A stretch of DNA of 64,000 bases from Casuarius casuarius (taxonomy: Eukaryota > Chordata > Aves > Casuariiformes > Casuariidae): contig PTFA01000035.1 in the NCBI GenBank assembly GCA_003342895.1, positions 3,176,703 to 3,240,702 of the forward strand, read 5' to 3'. Position 1 is the stretch's first letter. The number at the start of each line of letters is the position of its first letter. Both the position numbers and the translations under genes were made by a program. The notes beneath the pieces are model-generated. The model ran no database searches. It saw nothing but the letters and a program-made list of their open reading frames with translations, and had not been told where the DNA came from. Below are positions 38,201-50,646 of the stretch, piece by piece.

Positions 38201-41200
38201 AGTACCAAGCATAAATTGATAGTGTTACCTTCTTAGATGAGTAGACAGCTTGAAACAATAGCTTTGAAAGAGAGAAATAGTTGGTGCTTGCAGTGAGGTT
38301 TACCTCTGAGGAAAACATTAACTATTTCAACACTCAGTTATAATTTGGCAGCGAGCTAATATGCCTGCTCCACAATCCCAAACTGCTTCCCTGAGGTCCA
38401 GAGCAGGCAAATCCACAGCTGTTAAAAACAGGTGAGTGGGGTGTCTTCAACAGCTTTTAATACTTCTGAGGTAAAACTCTAGCATACTGAAAGTAAGTAG
38501 GTAAAATGCAGTAATATGAATTTATTTTATTATTTACTTGGAGGATTGCCCACTTCTTGTATTCAGTTGTTTCTAATCTCTAGCTGTTTTCCTGTGCTGT
38601 GTAGAAAACTGTCTTGTACAGATGGTTTTTAGGGAAGAGGGGAGAGGCAAGGAGAGAAGGGGAAATAGAGACTACTCAGGAAAGCCGTAAGTGCGTTGGG
38701 GAGGACGCGAGGAGAGGAACAACTCCTGTGCAGATGTCCCCGTATCTAGCTGTAATAGCTCTATACCTAATTTGGTGTCAGTGGCTGCTGATGGCTGTGT
38801 TTATGACTCAAATGTAGGCTTCCTACCTAATGCCAGGGACCACATGTCCATCAGCAGCACTACTTAAGCTAAGTGATTTAGCTCCCAAGCCAGATTATAA
38901 AATCTGTTGCCCTTCAGTCCACTAAAAAAGGCATCCAGAAATCTGCCACTGGATCATCTCCTGCTCTCTCAGGAGACATCCTCACAGCCCCATGCTGGTT
39001 ACCCTCATTAGATTATACTCAATGTCCAGGCTAAACATTTTCTCTCTCCTATAGAAGGGAGACAGGAGAAAGGATTTTCTTCCATCTTGGCAGGTACCAG
39101 GAATTGTTCAAGGTGCATAATTTTACTTTGAAGAGGTAGGCAGACCAGATGAAGAGGTAAATAAGACAGGAGGAGGAGGAAGCCCTTTGTGGAGAGAAGC
39201 ATAGGGAAGTTAGCTGGGGAGGCAGGACCTGTGGCTGGAGGACTCAGCCCCGGTCAAAGAGATGTTAGTAATTTCTCCTTTTTTAGTGTTTTGCTGCTTG
39301 CTTCCTTGCCTGCCTACAATAAAGCTAATTGAAACCATGAAAAAGTCCGTGTCAGGGTATTGCGTGGCCAGGAGAGCAGGGAGACTAGCACACATGGCCC
39401 TCAGGTAAGAGCAAATACAGCATGTTCTCAAAGGTTTTCCTGCATGCTCCATAGTATGCAGCTCCTGTGGATTAGAGGGATTCAGTTTTAGAGTGCAAAA
39501 TATCTTGGCTCTAATGAAAATGTTAAATTCTTTCCACTCTTTTACTGTCTTATCTAGGCTGCTTCTTTCTCATCTCTTCACCTTATATTCATGTATTTGC
39601 TCAGTGGACTGAAGAGTTCTGTCTAGCGTAGCCTCTGTTAATGAGCGTTGTTCCCCGAGCAGGTTAGAGCAGTTCACGCTGTCAGTATATTTGTATTTGA
39701 CAAAATTATGGACTGAGACCCACCAGTTGTGAAGTGGGTAGCTTAGCCTGAGGAGGAGCTCAAATGGAAATGGGAGCAAAACTGTGTGCTGTGAGTGTGC
39801 TGCATTAGTTTCACAGAGCACAGGCTGACTTGCTTGATATGACTAAAGACTAGTTTAGTTTTTTGGATTTTAACCTGTAAGTGATCTACTTCTTCATTGC
39901 CTGAGTACATTAAAATAAATGTTCAGAATACTTTAATCGTATGCAGGAACAGCTTTCCTCCTTACAGCATCAACTTGCAGTAAATATCAAGTGATGCCTC
40001 AGCTAGGAGAAATGTTGCAGCAAAGTCAAAGAAATGCAGTTGGGTATAACGAACAAACTCAGCCTGAGTCCTGTAAGTGATGCAGTGGTTCTTTAAAATG
40101 GTCGAGAACAAGTTGGCACCCCCTAGCTTTTTTTCTTTTTTTCCCCCCCTCCAAGAGAGAGTCCAGGTAGTTGCAAGATAAATACTGAATATATGAGCAG
40201 AGCAAAGAGTTTACAGAGAAGGTGCTGTGATGAACACACCTGCGGGCAAGGGGACCCTCTAATTTGGAAGGCTAGTGACAATCATGTTACCTGTATTCTG
40301 AACGTTTGTCAGTCCTGTTCATTAGCTATGTCACTGCATTAGCCCCGGTGAATGTTGTTAGGAAATCAGAGTGGCAGTGGTATGGATTTTTACCTCAGAG
40401 TAGATAAATAAAAAGCAGACCCCAGAGCTGCTCCCATTACGATGCTTTTGTGCCCCTGGAAGGTCGGGTTCTGGCCACGTGCCTGTGTCGCTCATGGGAA
40501 GGCGGCAAGCCCACCCAAGTCCCCAGGAGCCCAAGGAAACACATCCCGTTACCGTGAATGTTAGGACTGTTTTTTTTCCTTTTACCACCATGGGTGAGGT
40601 TTGGAAGGGTATCGTATCACTGCTGGGTTTTGGGGAGGAGTGTTCTCTATATGTCGTTTTTCCAAATCAGAAAACTCGTCATTTGTAGAGGGGGTCAGAC
40701 ATGAGATGGTGTCCCAGGAGGTACAGCCGGCGTCTGTTCTGTTCTAGGTCGTACAAATTACACAGGTCTGGAACAGTGTTGTATTGTCTCCCCTTTCATT
40801 TTCAAACCCTTTTTTGTAGTTCCTGTTTTGTGGGAGGGGGAAGGATGAGTTTGAGTTTGATTACCCATGTATCTGCTTGGGCAAATAAAGAAAAAACAAA
40901 AACAAAACCAAAACAAACTAGCAGGGCTTTGAGAGAGGCTGGTGAAGCTGAAAACCACTTCTGTTGCACTGTATCTTGGATCACACTACTGAAATTGGAA
41001 ATTCTTCCTGTAACTGCTTTGAAAATGCCCTGCTGTAGGGACAGTGGACTTAAATGAGTGCATTTTTGTTTTATTTTGAATTTTTTGTTTTGTTATTTTT
41101 GAGATGAGAATCCAAACATCCTAAGGATGTTTTGACATCTTTAAATTGGAATCTTCTCTGATTTTTTGAGAGTGCAGGAGGTGATGCATCTTTTAAGGCA

Positions 41201-44100
41201 TTTTACTGCTTCTCCAACTGGAATCTCATTTGTTTGAAGTTTTGTATTGGTAGTAGTAAACCTTCAATTAGAAACTGTCTTTTATCTATTTACCTATCAT
41301 AGTGGTATATGAAAGGGCTCTGGATATATGTCAGTGTATATCAAGCAGTTTTTAGGATTCTGATGAAATACATAGCTTAGGTATGTATGGTTCACAATAG
41401 TATAAATTCTTAATAAGTTGTATTATTTTTAATTAAGTTTGAAGGATTTCCTTCATACTGTTGTCATCTTCACTTGAAAAATAATTTTTAAAAATGCCTG
41501 AATTCTTATCCTGTGCTAATTTGTCTTGCACAAACAGATGTGTAGTCTAATTGTATTAAAATTTAGTTATATATTGAAAACTTAGCACCCCCCCCTTATT
41601 TTTTTTAAGCAACAATTTGAGAATCAGCTTTGAGAAGACGGATTCATTGCAAGGAAGTATGTTTGCATATCAACTAGCCACTTTCTTGATATTTCTGAAA
41701 AGTATAATGTTAGATGGTTGTGTTACGCTGGATTTACTTTCTGAGAAAGTGGGACTTAAGCAGTTGTGCAGGCAGAAGAAGGGAGCTGGCCAGGCCGTCA
41801 AACAAGCCAGAGTGCTCTGCTCTTTCATACCCTCTTTCAAAGAGTTTCTTTAAGGCTCATTCAAATTTTGCAGAAACTTTCTCTCCCATCCCTCTGAACC
41901 CTTTAGACACGTAGCTTCTCTGGTATTCTCTGGCTATTTCCTAAAGATGTAAGAAATAAGCCTGTTGGCTTTTTTCAGCTTGAACATTGTACTGTGTATC
42001 ACCATGTGTATGTTTAGATTTTAGCAATATATTTAAACATTTAAATGAATTGTATACAATACAGTGTTTTTGCTCCTGTATCTTTATCATGTGCTACACT
42101 GAATTTTGGCAAGAATGTCTTTTACAGGAAGGGTTTTTTTCTTCTCACAGTTCTTACACCTCTCCAAAGTTGTATGTATTTGTTCATGAACTTTTTTCAC
42201 TATTTATATATAGTTTCTATATCTATAATTGTGAACAATATAGTGAAGTATATATTCTGCACATTGTTTTTTTTATTAGTACTTTTATTAGTGCTTTTCA
42301 TAGTCTCCAGTCTCTTCCACGTTCTGTGTCCAAGTGATATTTCTTCCAGACTCTTTAACTAAGAGTGTGTCTGGCTGTTTGCCCATTTAGATTTTGCATA
42401 CAGGAGAGTATGGCCTTAGCTTAGCATGAAATCATCTCTCCTTCACGTTTTTTTTTTAAAACAGCTGTGGCTTGTAATGGAGAGTATTACAAGAAAGCTT
42501 TATTAGTTTGATAAATGTTCCTTTAAAACCATAAGCAATCCTGCCTTTTTTTTTAGTTTGGATTTGACCAAGTTTGTAGAAGTAGTGAGAGCCAATATAC
42601 TAGTAAAAGTAACTGGTATTCTGAAATATGACAACGATTCTGAGGATGTTGTCTGTGTGACTCTCTGTCCTGTCAATGAATAATATAAAGGATAACATTC
42701 TGCATCTAATATTTCAGTTAGAAATAGGAAAGTAATGAAAAAAACCTAATAGCAACCAATTTTAACTTCAGATGAAATATAGAGGGTAAAGATGTATTGA
42801 AAAGTTTTCTAGTATCAGACACTAGAAGAGTAGGAGAAACAAAATATTGTGGTAACAGCAGTGTAAAATTTAAGAAAAATGTTCTCATTTTTTAAAATGA
42901 TGTTATAGGACAGTCACTGATGAAAAACAAACTTTGTTTTTCATTGTTGAACTACATCACTATCGGAGGGACTTGAATTCCACCGTCTGTGGATAGAAAC
43001 AAAAATTCTGCAGTGTCGTTTCTTAGATATTCCTAAACATTTTAATTTATTTTGCAGATACTCCATACAACTGTGGCTTGTCTGTCATGAGCCCTATCTG
43101 CATACATCCTAGAATCAATAGTACATTAAGGAAGCTGACATGAGGAGGGGAAAAAATCATAAATAATGAATAGGAGGCTTTACTGCTGGTATTTCATTTC
43201 TGCGAAGAATAATACAAATTCTAGTGAGGTACTGTTGTACTTTATAGCCCGATTAGACTCAAACCCATTATCCATAATACTGGTGGTTTTGTTTAGCCTG
43301 TCTCTTGTTAAGAAATACAATTGTGTGATCCTTAACTATATGCTGCCAAAGGAGAAAGGTAGGGTTTCATTCATTAGAAATACTGTATGTACAGTGTGCA
43401 TATTTTTATTAGAACTCATCTGCAGTCTACTGAGACACCCGGTTGTAAAGTAGGGGGATGTGAGGATTGTCTTTAACCAGCGTTTTCTTAGCTTTGTAAA
43501 CAATAGAAGCTTGTGAAAAGAGATTTTTGCGGTATGCAGGATGTGTGAAGTTTTGAGCATAAGAGCATGATCCTTGCACTTTAAATCTGTGTATTAATTT
43601 TTTTCGCTAGCTCTCTCTGCTTCCACATCCTGCACATTGCTGGCAAGCATGCATCAGCAATAGCAATAAGACTTTCTTCACTAATGTGTCTGACATCTCT
43701 CTGAAATGTGGCTGCTCAGAGCAATAGCTGATTTTTTTAGAAGTTGGTTCCTTTCTTAGCCATCTGAGTAATTTCACCTGATATTACTTTAAATTTCCTG
43801 TATAATGTGCTCTTTCAATGAATAGCCNTGTAGAATCAGCACAGGAAGAGCAAAGTCCTTGGCAATACCAGCTCAATTGCATCTGCAGATGAGGATTTAA
43901 AATTCTATGCAGCAGACAGTACCTCCAGCAGGCGAGTAAAAGGTTACTGCATTATTTTGCATCTGTAGTCTTTATCTACCAGAGGTTTTCTTTTATTGTT
44001 CAATTTGTTGTGCATGCTCGTATATAGATGTTACTGGAAACTGATTTAATGGAAACGTGAATATCAAAAGGGCAGAGCAAGGTGAAGGGAGAGGCTCAGT
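35280..44100. other. Non-coding stretch
   Basis: No gene recognised in 8.8 kb. It holds an (AAAAC)n tract at 40,885-40,919, a C7 run near 41,587, and two splice-like segments considered but not accepted (38,340-38,431 and 42,557-42,683). About 38,830-39,010 is C/A-rich relative to its flanks. Frames of 116-118 codons at 40,701-41,057 and 41,987-42,337 look random and lack splice context. Confidence 0.55.
40885..40919. repeat. (AAAAC)n simple repeat
   Basis: A-rich tract with AAAAC/AAAACC units, similar to that at the left edge of the window. Confidence 0.8.
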
Positions 44101-44113
44101 TCAGCTGTACACC

Positions 44114-44168
44114 AAAGAAAGGGAGGGGGAAAGAAAGAGTAAAGGGGAGGGGAGAGAGCAGGAGAGAA
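44114..44168. repeat. Polypurine (GA-rich) tract
   Basis: About 55 bases almost wholly of A and G, with GGGAGGGGG and GGGGAGGGGAGAG runs and only a couple of pyrimidines. Such tracts can form triplex (H-DNA) and often lie near promoters; this one is about 0.6 kb upstream of the CpG-rich segment. Confidence 0.8.
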
Positions 44169-44689
44169 ATTAAGCTTTCAGTGCATTGCAGAAATGGGAA
44201 GTTTTTCGTCGATGTATTCATTTAAGCTGCTTTCGTGTCACTTGCATTTTTCTTAACCTTTTGATAAAGAGGATGCTACTGAACCAGGCAAGCCCTGATA
44301 GCTCTATAAATGTAAGCGACAATTATTTCAAGTCAGATTATCCTGTAATCAGGTTAAGCGTTTGTGTTAATGTGAGACCTTCTACTTTCAGAAACAATAT
44401 TGCATACTCTCTTAAACCAATTAAAATGAGCTTTTTACAATATTACTTGCATCTTTTTGTTAAATATGGAAAGGAAAAAGTAGCGCATAGTTAGTGTACC
44501 AGCATCTCACGAAAATGAGGTATTTCTCATAGTGAGTTAATTGCATGTGTTAAGTTAGAAAGGTATTCACTGTTGTAACCAGAGCATATTTCTTTTTAAA
44601 GGTTAGAGGGCCTTTTTATGTCTGACTGCTCATTTGAATTAGTTTTGCTGCTTCTGGATCCTTTTTTTCTCTGAGCGAAGGACTCCTGC

Positions 44690-45180
44690 AAGAGTTTATC
44701 AGAGCTGCTCGTGCTCGCTGCCCCCGTAACTCCTCTCGGGAGCTGGCTCCGTTACCTTCTCACGTTCTACTTTAAATTCTTTCCTTCTTGTTTCTTCCTC
44801 CGTTTACATTTTTTCTGTCGTTTCCTGATGTCCTCCTGGCTCACGCAGCTTCCTAGCAGCCATTCTTATTTCAGGATCCGGGTAGCCCACAGCCTGCTTT
44901 CTCTCAGGGCCTTCCCAATTTTCGAGTCAGAAAGGGGGGGGGGATATATTTATAAAATATGTATATTTAAGGCAGTGCAAAAAGTGCCTCGCAGGGCTCG
45001 TGGCTCTGGCCCGTGTGGTCTGGGGCGGGCAGCGGGGTCCGGTCTGGTCTGGCGGGGCAGCGGGGAGGCGCTCCCGGCCCCGCGCCGCGGAGAGCAGCGG
45101 CGGGCACAGCGTGCACGCTTTTTAAACCCGGTCCTACCCGCTAATGGGGCGGGCTGATGCTCTCTGGAGAAGCGCCTTTT
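44690..45180 (+). promoter_or_regulatory. CpG-rich putative promoter
   Basis: CpG is scarce elsewhere but dense at about 44,985-45,175. There are two GC-box cores (GGGGCGGG near 45,023 and 45,144), several closely spaced G runs that could form quadruplex structures, and many CG dinucleotides. A TATA-like TATAAAAT sits at 44,951-44,958. Downstream, about 300 nt leads to an ATG and a splice donor at 45,479, which suggests + strand transcription. Open frames crossing the segment (148 codons +, 106 codons -) are likely products of its high GC. A CpG-rich patch inside a gene body or a minus-strand promoter remain alternatives. Confidence 0.5.
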
Positions 45181-45209
45181 TTTTTTTTTTTTTTCCCCTC
45201 CCCCCCCCC
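45177..45209. repeat. T18 then C-rich homopolymer tract
   Basis: Eighteen T (45177-45194), CCCC, T, then ten C (45200-45209). It directly follows the CpG-rich segment, so it would lie near or in the 5' leader if that segment is a promoter. Length is likely polymorphic or error-prone. Confidence 0.9.
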
Positions 45210-45457
45210 TTCGGTTTATCAGTCTTAATTTCAGCCAGGGAGCTGCAGAATGAGGCAGTTGAGCAGTTTTGAGTGTTTACGGGACGCCGCTGGTCCCGCT
45301 TTCTTAAAGAATAAACTCGTCTGATGAGCAAGTCAATGTGCGGCTGTGCCTGCAGCATCATTTCTTCTTTAATGAAGAGGCTGGGCTGTTCGACCTGCTG
45401 CTCCGATCTGCTGTCTTGCAGCCATACATCAGAGCAGTTGCAGAGACTATCCATTGA

Positions 45458-45479
45458 ATGTCTCAGTCAGCCAAAGAAG
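45458..45479 (+). CDS. Candidate first coding exon end, unknown gene
   Basis: After the CpG-rich segment, a leader of about 250-300 nt leads to ATG at 45,458 and seven codons (MSQSAKE) plus one base, ending at CAAAGAAG before GTAACTA. The donor context AAG-GTAACT is reasonable and gives phase 1. The start context is poor (T at -3, T at +4), and several upstream ATGs lie in the leader, so the true start or coding status is uncertain. The phase fits the candidate exon at 56,036, the only frame open there. I do not recognise the peptide. The exon could equally be a non-coding first exon. Confidence 0.28.
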
Positions 45480-48400
45480 GTAACTATATTCAAAAATTAA
45501 AGTATACCATTAACAGGATGCTTTATAATTTGGATTTACGTTGTAAAAAGACAAATTTCAGATGTTCTTAGGCTTTTTTTGACCTTGCAGTAGCTATCCA
45601 ATATCATTTTGCCATCATCAGGTTGTGTAGCAATAGAAATGTGCTGCAGTAATTGATTTTGTAATAGGATCAGGTGATTTACTGGCTGCACTGACAACCA
45701 CTTGCTTGCTTGTTCTGAAACGTGGAGCACTCTAATGGATGTTTTGATTGCAGCCTCGAGTTGCTCTGAAACTGCTAGATGCTCAAAGATGCAGCATCTC
45801 GTCTGTCAGAATAAAAACTTCTCTAACTGTATTCTCCAGGTAACCTTGGAAATTCCTCATTTTTTTAATACAGGCTGTATTTTCTGAATCAGAATTCTTT
45901 GTACAATTCTTTCTAAATAGAATTGGAAGTTGTCTTCATCAACATCATGTGTGTCAGCTTAGCCCCTTTTCTTATAGGCATTTAAAGCACATTAGCACGT
46001 GTGCTTTAGACATTTCCTGAGAACTTGATCCATGGCAACCATAGTCCAACTTTATGCTTAGAGGAGAGTATGTAACAATTCTTTGTCAATTGGACTTAAA
46101 TGTTTTCTGCTAATATATTATGGTTTGGAAGCAAAAAGCTGCCTCTATTTAGAAAGCAAACCAAACTAAACTTAAAAAAAAAAAAACAAAAAACCAAACG
46201 TCAGAGCATCAGTTTTATTGTAGGAAAGTCATTAGGAGCTGTGATCCAGTGAATGAAAGTGGGGAGCTTAATTGGTTCAGCCTTTTGGACCAATCTGTCT
46301 TAGGCTGATAAAATTGAAACATGTTTTGTTAAACTCTTAAAGTTTTAGATATGCAGTGCAGCATTCGTCTACCAGGTTAATTGGGGAATAGTACAAGCAC
46401 CAAATATGCTACAGTGGTTGGTAATAGTTTCCGCTGAATTCACTTTCAAAATACATTAATAGTTTTTATCCCTTATTGTTCAAGAATAAACATCCCTTGC
46501 TTATGGATATATGGCATAATGTATAAGAATGAGAGCTTAAAAAGTAAAAATAACTTGCGTTATTAAAAATTGCCTTTAGTTGTTGTCATCTTGTGTCTAT
46601 TTTGAACTGAAAATTGATGGAAGAAATTGCATCAGGAAATAGGAATTTCCTGCATGGAGTTTGAAGTAAGAAACAGTCAAAAGGTGACTTTGGTTTGCTG
46701 AAGTTTAGGGGATGACAGTCACCTTGGCTTAATTAACATTAAACAACTAAGAGTTAAGATCAAATTGGTAACAGTTTTTCAAGTGACTGTATGTTACAGA
46801 GATTTAAATGGCCCAAAATAAATCAAAGTGGTTTGATTTGAAATTGTTGAACCTAATCATGATTAAAATCAATGAGCAAGAAACATTGGATTTAAACCAG
46901 TAGATTTTAATTTTGTTTCCCATTTGTATTTCGAACAAGGTTGCTAAACAGAAGTTGATTCTCACTCATGTAACTTGGTATATCTTCTTCCTTATGAGAA
47001 TATTCTACTACTTCCATGTTTGTTCATGCTTAACATTCAGATTATTATTTTTTCAGCTGTTATACTGTGAAATGAGCATGAGTACTCTTGCAGAAGTAGG
47101 TGTCTCTTGCCAATTTATACATGTCAAAAGAAACCAAAATTCCCATTTCTGCAACACACAATATGTTTCTTCAGTTTGAATGAACTGGTCATTCAGTTGG
47201 AACAGCAGAATGAGCTGAAACATTTTTTGTGCTGAAGAGGAGTAGTGTTCAAAAGCATGTGCGCGGGGAGGTGGGAGCACTTCTCTGAGCTCAGGTTGCA
47301 GGACTTAGTCAATGATTGCTGAGTTCAGTGATTTGAGTTTAAAAAAAAAAAAAAAGGTTGGGGGCCAGCAAGCTTACCCTGTTTCAATTATTTGCTTTAG
47401 ACTGCCTTAATTGGTAAAAGGAAATGCAACTATTGGCTTAGGAAAGAGACTAATTAAAAATCACTTCCATTTAAAGGGGTTAACTCAATAAGAAAAATAA
47501 GCTAAAATAGTTTTTTTACTCTTAAATGTGTTTTATTCTTCTGTTACCTATCTTTTCCAAAGTTAGTTAATACCGGTTATGATTTTTGGGACCATAACGT
47601 TGTGGTTTTGTACTAGGATTTGTGAGAAAACTGATGTGATCCACTCTATTTTGTGTGTCTAAACACAGTGATAAAGAGATAAGGAGTCATGTCCTGAAGT
47701 TCAAGAAGAAAATTTCGGTAAATCACTGGGAAAAATGAGCTGGAAAGAATTGCATTTTTCAGGTAAAATGGAAAATGGAACATTATCATTTTATAGAAAG
47801 AGCCCTGTGCAAAACTGCACTGCAAAATGTAACAACTCCATGGAACTGTAGCTAGGGCAGGAAAGACAAAAGGCCTTTCTATTGATGGCCACGTATTATG
47901 GAAACAGTAGTAAATACTAGTAATATGTTCTGTTGGATTATTGTTGTACTAACAATAGAGCAGAATGAGTGAAGAAACTAATTAATAGAAATATCCTAAA
48001 TGTTATAACTAAGTTTAACATTCTGAAAGTTCACTGGAGATTTATTTAAAGCGCCTGCTCTAAATGATCTTAAAACGTTGGTAATGTGGTCTGAGCGTGC
48101 CCCTGCCCCAAAGCACGTACCTCTGCCTGCTGGCTGAATTCTCGGTGTGGACTCTTATGTAGGACCTCTGAATTGTGTGCAAGGTAAATGGAGGAGTTGT
48201 TTATTGTATATAGTATATTACTATAGCTTCTGGGGCTTCAGTAGTACTCTAATTAACACAAAACAATGCTTATCCGTATTTAAAAGTAGTGTTTTGTTCT
48301 TACTGTTTAGTCAGAAGATATTTGCAGGGATAGCCACTACTGCAGCTGCGAAAATGACCCTTTTTAGAGAACTTGTATAAGTCATAAGAACTGAATTTTG

Positions 48401-49459
48401 AATGTGCGAAACAATGGACTAAATATGATAAATCCATATTAAAGTCAGAAGGAAGCTGACTTTATCTTAAATGTTATATACACTGTTGAAAATTAACCTT
48501 GGTGTTTAGGCCTCAATATTTGCCAAGATTGATTTCATTTTTGCATGCCATTCAACAGGATGATTTCCTAGACTTGAAATGTTGCCCATTTAAAGTGTCT
48601 GCCAACATGATAGTAAAAGAAATCTCACAACAAACTACTTTCCTTTATTAAAAAAAACCTCTGTGTGTGTGTGTGAGAGAGAGAGAGAGAATTATATTGG
48701 TTCTGTAATAATATACTTTTCACCTGCTTTAACAGAATTCTTAGAGGTGTCTCCCAGAGAAATATGAATAAATGATATTTTCCAGGAGGGACTTTGATTT
48801 TAACCAATGTAGTTTAATTTGATGGTGCTGAAATGACAGTGCTAGGTTCTTGTGTGCTGACAGTTTTGTTATAACCATGCTGCCTTTTAGGGAAACTGAA
48901 AGTGTTACCAGATTGTGAATGCTTGCTACTAATAGGAGGAACCACACATGTCTATTTGTTGACCTCTTGGCAAAAATTAAGTGAATAACTCACTGCGTAA
49001 TACTTCTCAAATACTTCAGTTTTGTTCGACAAGTTCTAATATATTCTCTGTATTCTGCAAATTGATTCCCTTGCAAGTTAGCGTTAAATTAAAACTGGTA
49101 GCACTTGATAAAGAGCTGGACATGCACAAGATACGGTCTAATGGAGTCCTCATTAGACAGTAAAGTTTTCTGTGTATAGGCAGTAATTCTAATAATAAAA
49201 ATGGGCTATACATCAAGGGCTCTGATACAGATTTGATCCTGTAGCCCAACATAGAAGAGAGTGTTCGAATGGTGGTGTTAAGAGATTTTTCTTCCACTTA
49301 CTTGAGATTCAAATGAAACCAAGTAAGGTTCCTCGAGTCTAAAATGGTATTTGTTCCCTACCCATATACTGATGTATGCAGCAGAGTGATAGGCATGGGG
49401 TTGTGTTACAGAAGTTCCCAGATTTTCGCATCAACTGAGCCACCATACCTACGGCAGCA
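45480..49459. other. Non-coding stretch
   Basis: Would be intronic if the gene model starting at 45.4 kb is right. It holds a 9-bp inverted repeat with a CACGTG E-box at 45,983-46,008, A runs near 46,172 and at 47,341-47,355, a (TG)(AG) microsatellite at 48,662-48,690, and TAAT/ATTA-rich sequence at about 46,720-46,870. A terminal-exon-like segment at 47,057-47,179 was not accepted. Confidence 0.5.
48662..48690. repeat. Compound microsatellite (TG)7(AG)n
   Basis: Seven TG units pass directly into about seven AG units. Confidence 0.95.
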
Positions 49460-49760
49460 ATGCTTGCAGCTCGCTCGAAACGCCGGGCAGTGTGAACTCG
49501 CCAGTGTGCTTCCCATCTCCCCTCCGCCGAGCAGCAGCTCAGCCGCCGTGGCTGGTCCATGCGTCCATGCCAGCTGCACGGTGCCTCTGCTTTCACTCGG
49601 GCAGCGCTTGCTCGAAGCAGCCGATGGTTTCCTTCTCTGGGAGCAGGCGGATGGTCGCAGGTGCTGTTCTCTGAATCCAGTTATCCCACCTCCGTCCTGC
49701 TGCCTGTATCGGACCTGGCGTTGTTTGAATTGGGGTGGGAGGAAGGGGCGAGAGGAGAAA
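49460..49760. promoter_or_regulatory. Second CpG-rich patch
   Basis: A locally GC- and CpG-rich stretch (for example CGCTCGAAACGCCGGG, CCGCCGAGC, AGCCGCCG, TGCTCGAAGCAGCCGATG) within AT-rich DNA. It carries the longest open frame of the window (49344-49808, +, 154 codons), with no recognisable domain and overlapping open frames on both strands, as expected from GC content. No TATA motif or downstream donor is obvious. It may be an orphan CpG island or enhancer. Confidence 0.35.
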
Positions 49761-50092
49761 ACGAATGAAATGCTGCTCCTAGAGTCATGCAGAATTACTA
49801 GATTATGAAAAAGTTATTTCCTGAAATCTTCCAACCTCTGATAGTAGGGTTGGGGTACTGGCACTGAGCAAGTTTGTTTCTGACACTGAATCTCAGAGCT
49901 GAACTCTCTCTGATCGTTCACAGTGAGGGCAGTGCTATTTCTAATGCATATGTAGCTACAGACAAAGGATAATGATTTTCCAAACTGTTTTTCTCACTCT
50001 TTCTGATCTCCCAGATCAATTGAGGGCTTCTGTACCTGACTACTTAGTAAGGAATCGATTGGTTTGATTAATAGCATTTTTTTTCTTTTCTT

Positions 50093-50112
50093 CCCCCCCC
50101 CCCCCCCCCCCC
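50093..50112. repeat. C20 homopolymer
   Basis: Twenty consecutive C preceded by a T-rich tract. Long C/G runs are much rarer than A/T runs in vertebrate DNA; the minus strand offers G20, able to form quadruplexes. Exact length may be an assembly estimate. Confidence 0.9.
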
Positions 50113-50597
50113 ACCTTTTTTCTGCTGGTTTCAGTAGGAAGAAATACTGGTTCACTGGCAATTGCAGATCTTTTCAAGGCCTCATTCAAAGCTAACTTGA
50201 ATTAAGTCCCAATTTAAAAAAAAAAAAAAAAAAATGTGAAAATGGATGCATGGTGTATCTTGTACCTCCGAATTTGTCAAACAAGTTCATTTTGCAAGTA
50301 TAGGGATGACTGTATTCTTGTGTGTTTAGCCCTCATCTCAAACTGAAAAAGTAGCTGTACTGGAGAACAAAAGTTATTGTTTCAAAATAGGAATTGTGCA
50401 CAAAATCAGAGGAAGACTTGAGGGAGCTAAAGATGGGATATTAAGAGGAAAAGCAGTAAGTTATAGGGAACTAGAAACAGGGCAGTTACTTGAGGAAGGA
50501 AAGCCTTGCTGTAAATCTGCCTTCTTACCTGCACGTGTATAAAATCTGCACAGTAGCTGAACAGTAGCGTTGTGTTTGGTTTTGCAGAAAACATGCA

Positions 50598-50646
50598 GTG
50601 TGTGTATGTATGCGTGTGTGTGTATGTATAAATATGTATATATATG
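50598..50646. repeat. TG/TATG/TA microsatellite
   Basis: GTGTGTGTATGTATGCGTGT units passing into TATGTATA and TATATATA. Confidence 0.9.

Noticed and set aside
38340..38431. Segment open in one frame (including ATGCCTGCTCCACAATCC) ending in ACAG-GTGAGT
   Set aside because: The acceptor (CAACACTCAG) is weak and there is no CpG or promoter context. Joining it after the exon at 19,704 gives an early stop. The donor alone is not enough.
42557..42683. Acceptor-like T run and TTTAG followed by a 41-codon frame ending at TAA
   Set aside because: Phase could fit the donor at 19,704, but an open frame of this length in one of three frames is common. There is no canonical polyadenylation signal close behind.
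44711..45157. 148-codon ORF on the + strand
   Set aside because: Runs through the CpG-rich putative promoter. Its composition follows GC content and it has no recognisable domain.
47057..47179. TTTTTTCAG acceptor followed by a 40-codon frame to a stop
   Set aside because: The frame also runs open upstream through the tract and has no supporting donor or polyadenylation context.
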